Source: Deltaproteobacteria bacterium (GTDB lineage Bacteria > Myxococcota > Myxococcia > SLRQ01). From it: 64,000 bases of DNA. This document shows positions 62,215 to 64,000 of the stretch, one piece after another. The stretch is from contig JARGFU010000015.1 in the NCBI GenBank assembly GCA_029210625.1, forward strand, positions 14,940 to 78,939. The letters are read 5' to 3'. The notes under the pieces were generated by a model. It did not search any database, had not been told where the DNA came from, and saw nothing but the letters and a program-made list of their open reading frames with translations. Position 1 is the stretch's first letter. The number at the start of each line of letters is the position of its first letter. A program made the position numbers and the translations under genes.

Positions 62215-63114
62215 CTAGAACGGGGCGCACCATTGCGTTCCAGCGCTGGTCACCCCATCCAACGTGAAGGTCGTGCCCCTCGACTCATGGCTCGACCATG
62301 TGCCGACCAGTCGCTCGGCCGGCTCGAACCCGAAGAAGTACGCGGCGAAGCCAAACTGCACCCTCGGCTCATTCTGTCCCCACAGGGGCCTGTCGAAGAT
62401 GGCCAATCCCGTGCCATCACAGAGCCTCACGCGAGACTCGAGCTCGTGCTCGCCCGTGGGCTCCGAACAGGCCCAGGGAATGAACCCAAATCTCCAGCAG
62501 AAGCGGCTGTTGGCCTGATACCCGCCCCGGGTCTGGGTCGTGCTGCCGCGGGCAATGTGCCTCCAGGATCGATGGAGGTTCACGGACTGGAACTCCGCGC
62601 AGTTCTCCTGCTCCCCATCACAGGCCACCTGCGTGTCGATCTCGTCGAAGAGCGCCATGGGTGTCGCCATCATGGCTGCGAGACCCGCGCCGGCCTCGCA
62701 GTCGTCTTCCGCGAGGCAGAACTGCTGCCCACCCACGATGATGTAGCCCGCCTTTCCGGAGAGGAAGGCCGTGACCGGGTTGCCGACCGCGAAGAGGGTC
62801 TCCGTCTTCTCGTCGGGGATGTAGCCCTGACCGATCATCTCGAAGGCCAGCTCGATCCCGATCTGAGATCCTTCCCGCATCAGCGGTGCAGCGTTCAGGT
62901 GCTCCTCGGAGAAGGCGTAGAAGTCGTGCCACGTGTCGAACTCCAGCGGCTTCTCCGGTGCCGGAAAGACCGTCTTGAGCTCGGTGGCGTCGAAGGTGAC
63001 CTGCCCGGGTTCGCCGAAGACGAGCTCCGTCTCCCCGTCGAACTCCGCGGCCATGGCCGCAGGGTTGATCCCCAGAAGTCCTGAAACCGCGAACAGAACC
63101 ATTGTCTTTCTCAT
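62215..63114 (-). CDS. Secreted protein of unknown function
   Basis: From ATG 63114 (GGAGG six bases upstream) the 299-aa product has a Sec signal peptide (LFAVSGLLGINPAAMA, cleavage before AEF) and no lipobox. The mature part contains Trp/Phe-rich segments (TWHDFYAFSEEH, FCWRFGFIPWAC) and six or more Cys (QQFCLAEDDC, ENCAEF) likely to form disulfides; it ends TQWCAPF. No family recognised. It lies between the paralogous lipoproteins and the damaged response regulator on the same strand. Confidence 0.8.
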   Translation of the reverse strand: MRKTMVLFAVSGLLGINPAAMAAEFDGETELVFGEPGQVTFDATELKTVFPAPEKPLEFDTWHDFYAFSEEHLNAAPLMREGSQIGIELAFEMIGQGYIPDEKTETLFAVGNPVTAFLSGKAGYIIVGGQQFCLAEDDCEAGAGLAAMMATPMALFDEIDTQVACDGEQENCAEFQSVNLHRSWRHIARGSTTQTRGGYQANSRFCWRFGFIPWACSEPTGEHELESRVRLCDGTGLAIFDRPLWGQNEPRVQFGFAAYFFGFEPAERLVGTWSSHESRGTTFTLDGVTSAGTQWCAPF

Positions 63115-63192
63115 GAGAGCCTCCAAGATGGCGTTGAGGTCGATACGACGCCCTGGAGGCTAGAGAGCCCTCCCGCTGCAGTCTCTCGGGGA

Positions 63193-63224
63193 AACCCTGA
63201 TTCTCGTGCACTCATTTCAGGGTT
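63193..63224 (-). terminator. Weak terminator-like hairpin after the response regulator
   Basis: AACCCTGA (63193-63200) and TCAGGGTT (63217-63224) are complementary, with the second arm covering the regulator stop codon. The minus-strand sequence after the stem is TTCCCC, without a T run. Confidence 0.35.
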
Positions 63225-63471
63225 CTTCCCGATCGTCGATCGCGAGCAGGCCCCAGAGGCGCGCGAGCTCGACCATCTCCCGCCGGTCCGCGAAGCCGAG
63301 CTTCTGGCGCAGCGTGGCTCGATGCGACTCGACGGTCTTCTCGCTCACCACCAGCGCTCGAGCCACCTGCTGGTTCGTCCACCCCCTGGCCAGCCGGCCG
63401 AAGACCTCCTCCTCCCTCGGGGTGAGGCTGACGAACGCATCCGTCTCGACGAGCCGCCGCTCGCCTCGAAA

Positions 63472-63491
63472 CCGGACGGTGCCGGACGGTG
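63472..63491. repeat. 10-bp tandem duplication inside the response regulator
   Basis: CCGGACGGTG is repeated exactly at 63472-63481 and 63482-63491. Ten bases shift the frame by one, and the break between the receiver and the HTH frames lies precisely here. Confidence 0.95.
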
Positions 63492-63865
63492 ATCGTTCCT
63501 TCGAGGATCGCTCGCAGGGACTCGACCAGGTCCTCCATCGGGATTGCCTTGTGTACGACACCAGCGGCGCCGGCCTTAAGGGAGGAGGTCACCAGGTCGG
63601 GATGATCGAGGCCGGTGTACACCACGGACTTCGTCGCGGGCTGCGTCCTGCGCAACGTCCGGATGGCCCAGAGGCCACCCTGCCGGGGCATCTTCAGGTC
63701 GACCAGCAAGAGCGAGGCCTCGTGCACGGTGGCCACCTCCACAGCGTCCTCAGCGCTCTGGACACAGATGATCTCATCGAAGTCCAGCGCCTTCGCGAGC
63801 AAGGGCTCCAGCACCGAGGTCACGCAAGGATGATCGTCCGCCACCACCGCGATGCGCGCACTTGC

Positions 63866-63879
63866 TTGTCGCTTGTCGC
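63866..63879. repeat. 7-bp tandem repeat near the response regulator start
   Basis: TTGTCGC occurs twice in tandem, with a partial TTGC beside it. A third copy would put the SD-supported ATG at 63897 in frame with the receiver. Confidence 0.85.
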
Positions 63880-63910
63880 CGACCCGGTCCCATCCATCAC
63901 CATCTCCTCA

Positions 63911-63945
63911 ATGGGTATTTATACCCATGTCCGACACTGACGCAA
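63911..63945 (-). promoter_or_regulatory. Promoter with overlapping inverted repeat for the response regulator
   Basis: On the minus strand TTGCGT (63945-63940) and TATAAA (63923-63918) are 16 bases apart. The -10 is embedded in the inverted repeat ATGGGTAT-TT-ATACCCAT (63911-63928), suggesting repression by a dimeric regulator. The AT-rich block stands out from its surroundings. Confidence 0.55.
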
Positions 63946-63976
63946 ACGCGCCAAAAGCGTGAGGTGCGGGCGCCCC

Positions 63977-64000
63977 CTAGACCTTGCCGTAGAGCCAGCC
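63977..64000 (-). CDS. Possible C-terminal end of a gene entering from the right
   Basis: The minus strand reads GWLYGKV then TAG at 63979-63977, with high-GC codons. Only seven codons are visible, so identity is unknown and the call is tentative. Confidence 0.3.
   Translation of the reverse strand, partial: GWLYGKV

Larger units (their letters stand above)
63217..63897 (-). pseudogene. LuxR-type response regulator, broken by two short repeat changes
   Basis: The receiver part (VVADDHPCV, phosphoacceptor Asp in LLLVDLKMPRQGG, Lys in VVHKAI) lies in one frame and the LuxR helix-turn-helix (LTPREEEVFGRLARGWTNQQ) in another. A 10-bp tandem duplication at 63472-63491 accounts for the break: deleting one copy joins TITV to RFRGERRLVETDAF. 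At the front, a good SD (GAGGAG, 63909-63904) with ATG 63897 is out of frame with the receiver, and one more copy of a 7-bp repeat (63866-63879) would restore it. With both corrected the protein is 225 codons, normal for NarL-type regulators. GTG 63847 is the only in-frame start now, and would remove beta strand 1. Pseudogene, phase-variable gene or assembly error remain open. Confidence 0.82.

Noticed and set aside
63472-63561. Programmed frameshift in the response regulator
   Set aside because: No slippery heptamer or downstream pseudoknot seen; the exact 10-bp duplication explains the frame change fully.

Overview
The window is very GC-rich (coding third positions are almost all G or C), densely packed, and looks like a chromosomal piece of a myxobacterium-like delta-proteobacterium (Myxococcota or a close relative). 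Clues are the many lipoproteins with Asp/Gly/Cys-rich mature parts, two zinc-ribbon (MJ0042-type) proteins, a MYXO-CTERM-like tail, a Hanks-type Ser/Thr kinase, NtrC-type regulation, a CsgG-like plus outer-membrane barrel protein, and an 'alternative function' chemosensory cluster. There is no rRNA, tRNA, transposase, prophage or CRISPR array that I can support.

Layout. 1-272 (-): N-terminal end of a zinc-ribbon protein with 45-bp tandem repeats. 438-5370 (+): a tightly coupled five-gene operon (FAD oxidoreductase, GT2 glycosyltransferase, polysaccharide deacetylase, acyltransferase, SDR epimerase), probably making or modifying a cell-envelope glycolipid or polysaccharide. 5386-8733: envelope proteins, including a divergent pair of barrel-type proteins sharing a 65-bp promoter region. 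8773-15663: zinc-ribbon/TPR membrane protein, selenocysteine elongation factor SelB, and a histidine kinase/sigma54-activator pair. 15681-20167: two convergent secreted lipoproteins (CocE/NonD hydrolase and a DUF3160 protein). 20502-28154 (+): chemosensory cluster CheY-like, CheW, CheR-TPR, CheW, MCP, CheA-REC, CheB. 28151-36425 (-): a partial respiratory complex I operon nuoE-F-J-K-L-M-N behind a recognisable sigma70 promoter. 36588-41720: exonuclease, two lipoproteins, a DpnA-like DNA methyltransferase and an NmrA-type SDR. 41791-47531: AgcS symporter followed by an SxtJ / carbamoyltransferase / DUF5989 / SGNH-hydrolase cassette. 47518-54593 (-): two very large Cys-rich lipoproteins translated from one operon. 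54991-57511 (-): TRL-like lipoprotein, glnA and glnB, the latter two each with a good sigma54 promoter. 57700-61214 (+): histidine kinase coupled to a membrane Ser/Thr kinase. 61224-63897 (-): two paralogous small lipoproteins, a secreted protein and a damaged LuxR-type response regulator in a stretch with visibly less GC-biased codons.

Functionally the region is dominated by signal transduction (three histidine kinases including CheA, one Ser/Thr kinase, one NtrC-type activator, two response regulators with reading-frame problems) and by the cell envelope. Two reading-frame anomalies are documented to the base: a 10-bp tandem duplication plus a 7-bp repeat-number mismatch in the LuxR-type regulator near the right end, and a (CG)4 run that separates a good SD/ATG from the CheY-like frame at the head of the chemosensory operon. 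The least described genetic unit is probably the carbamoyltransferase cassette with its inverted DUF5989 gene and G-rich spacer, or the five-gene glycolipid operon at the left.
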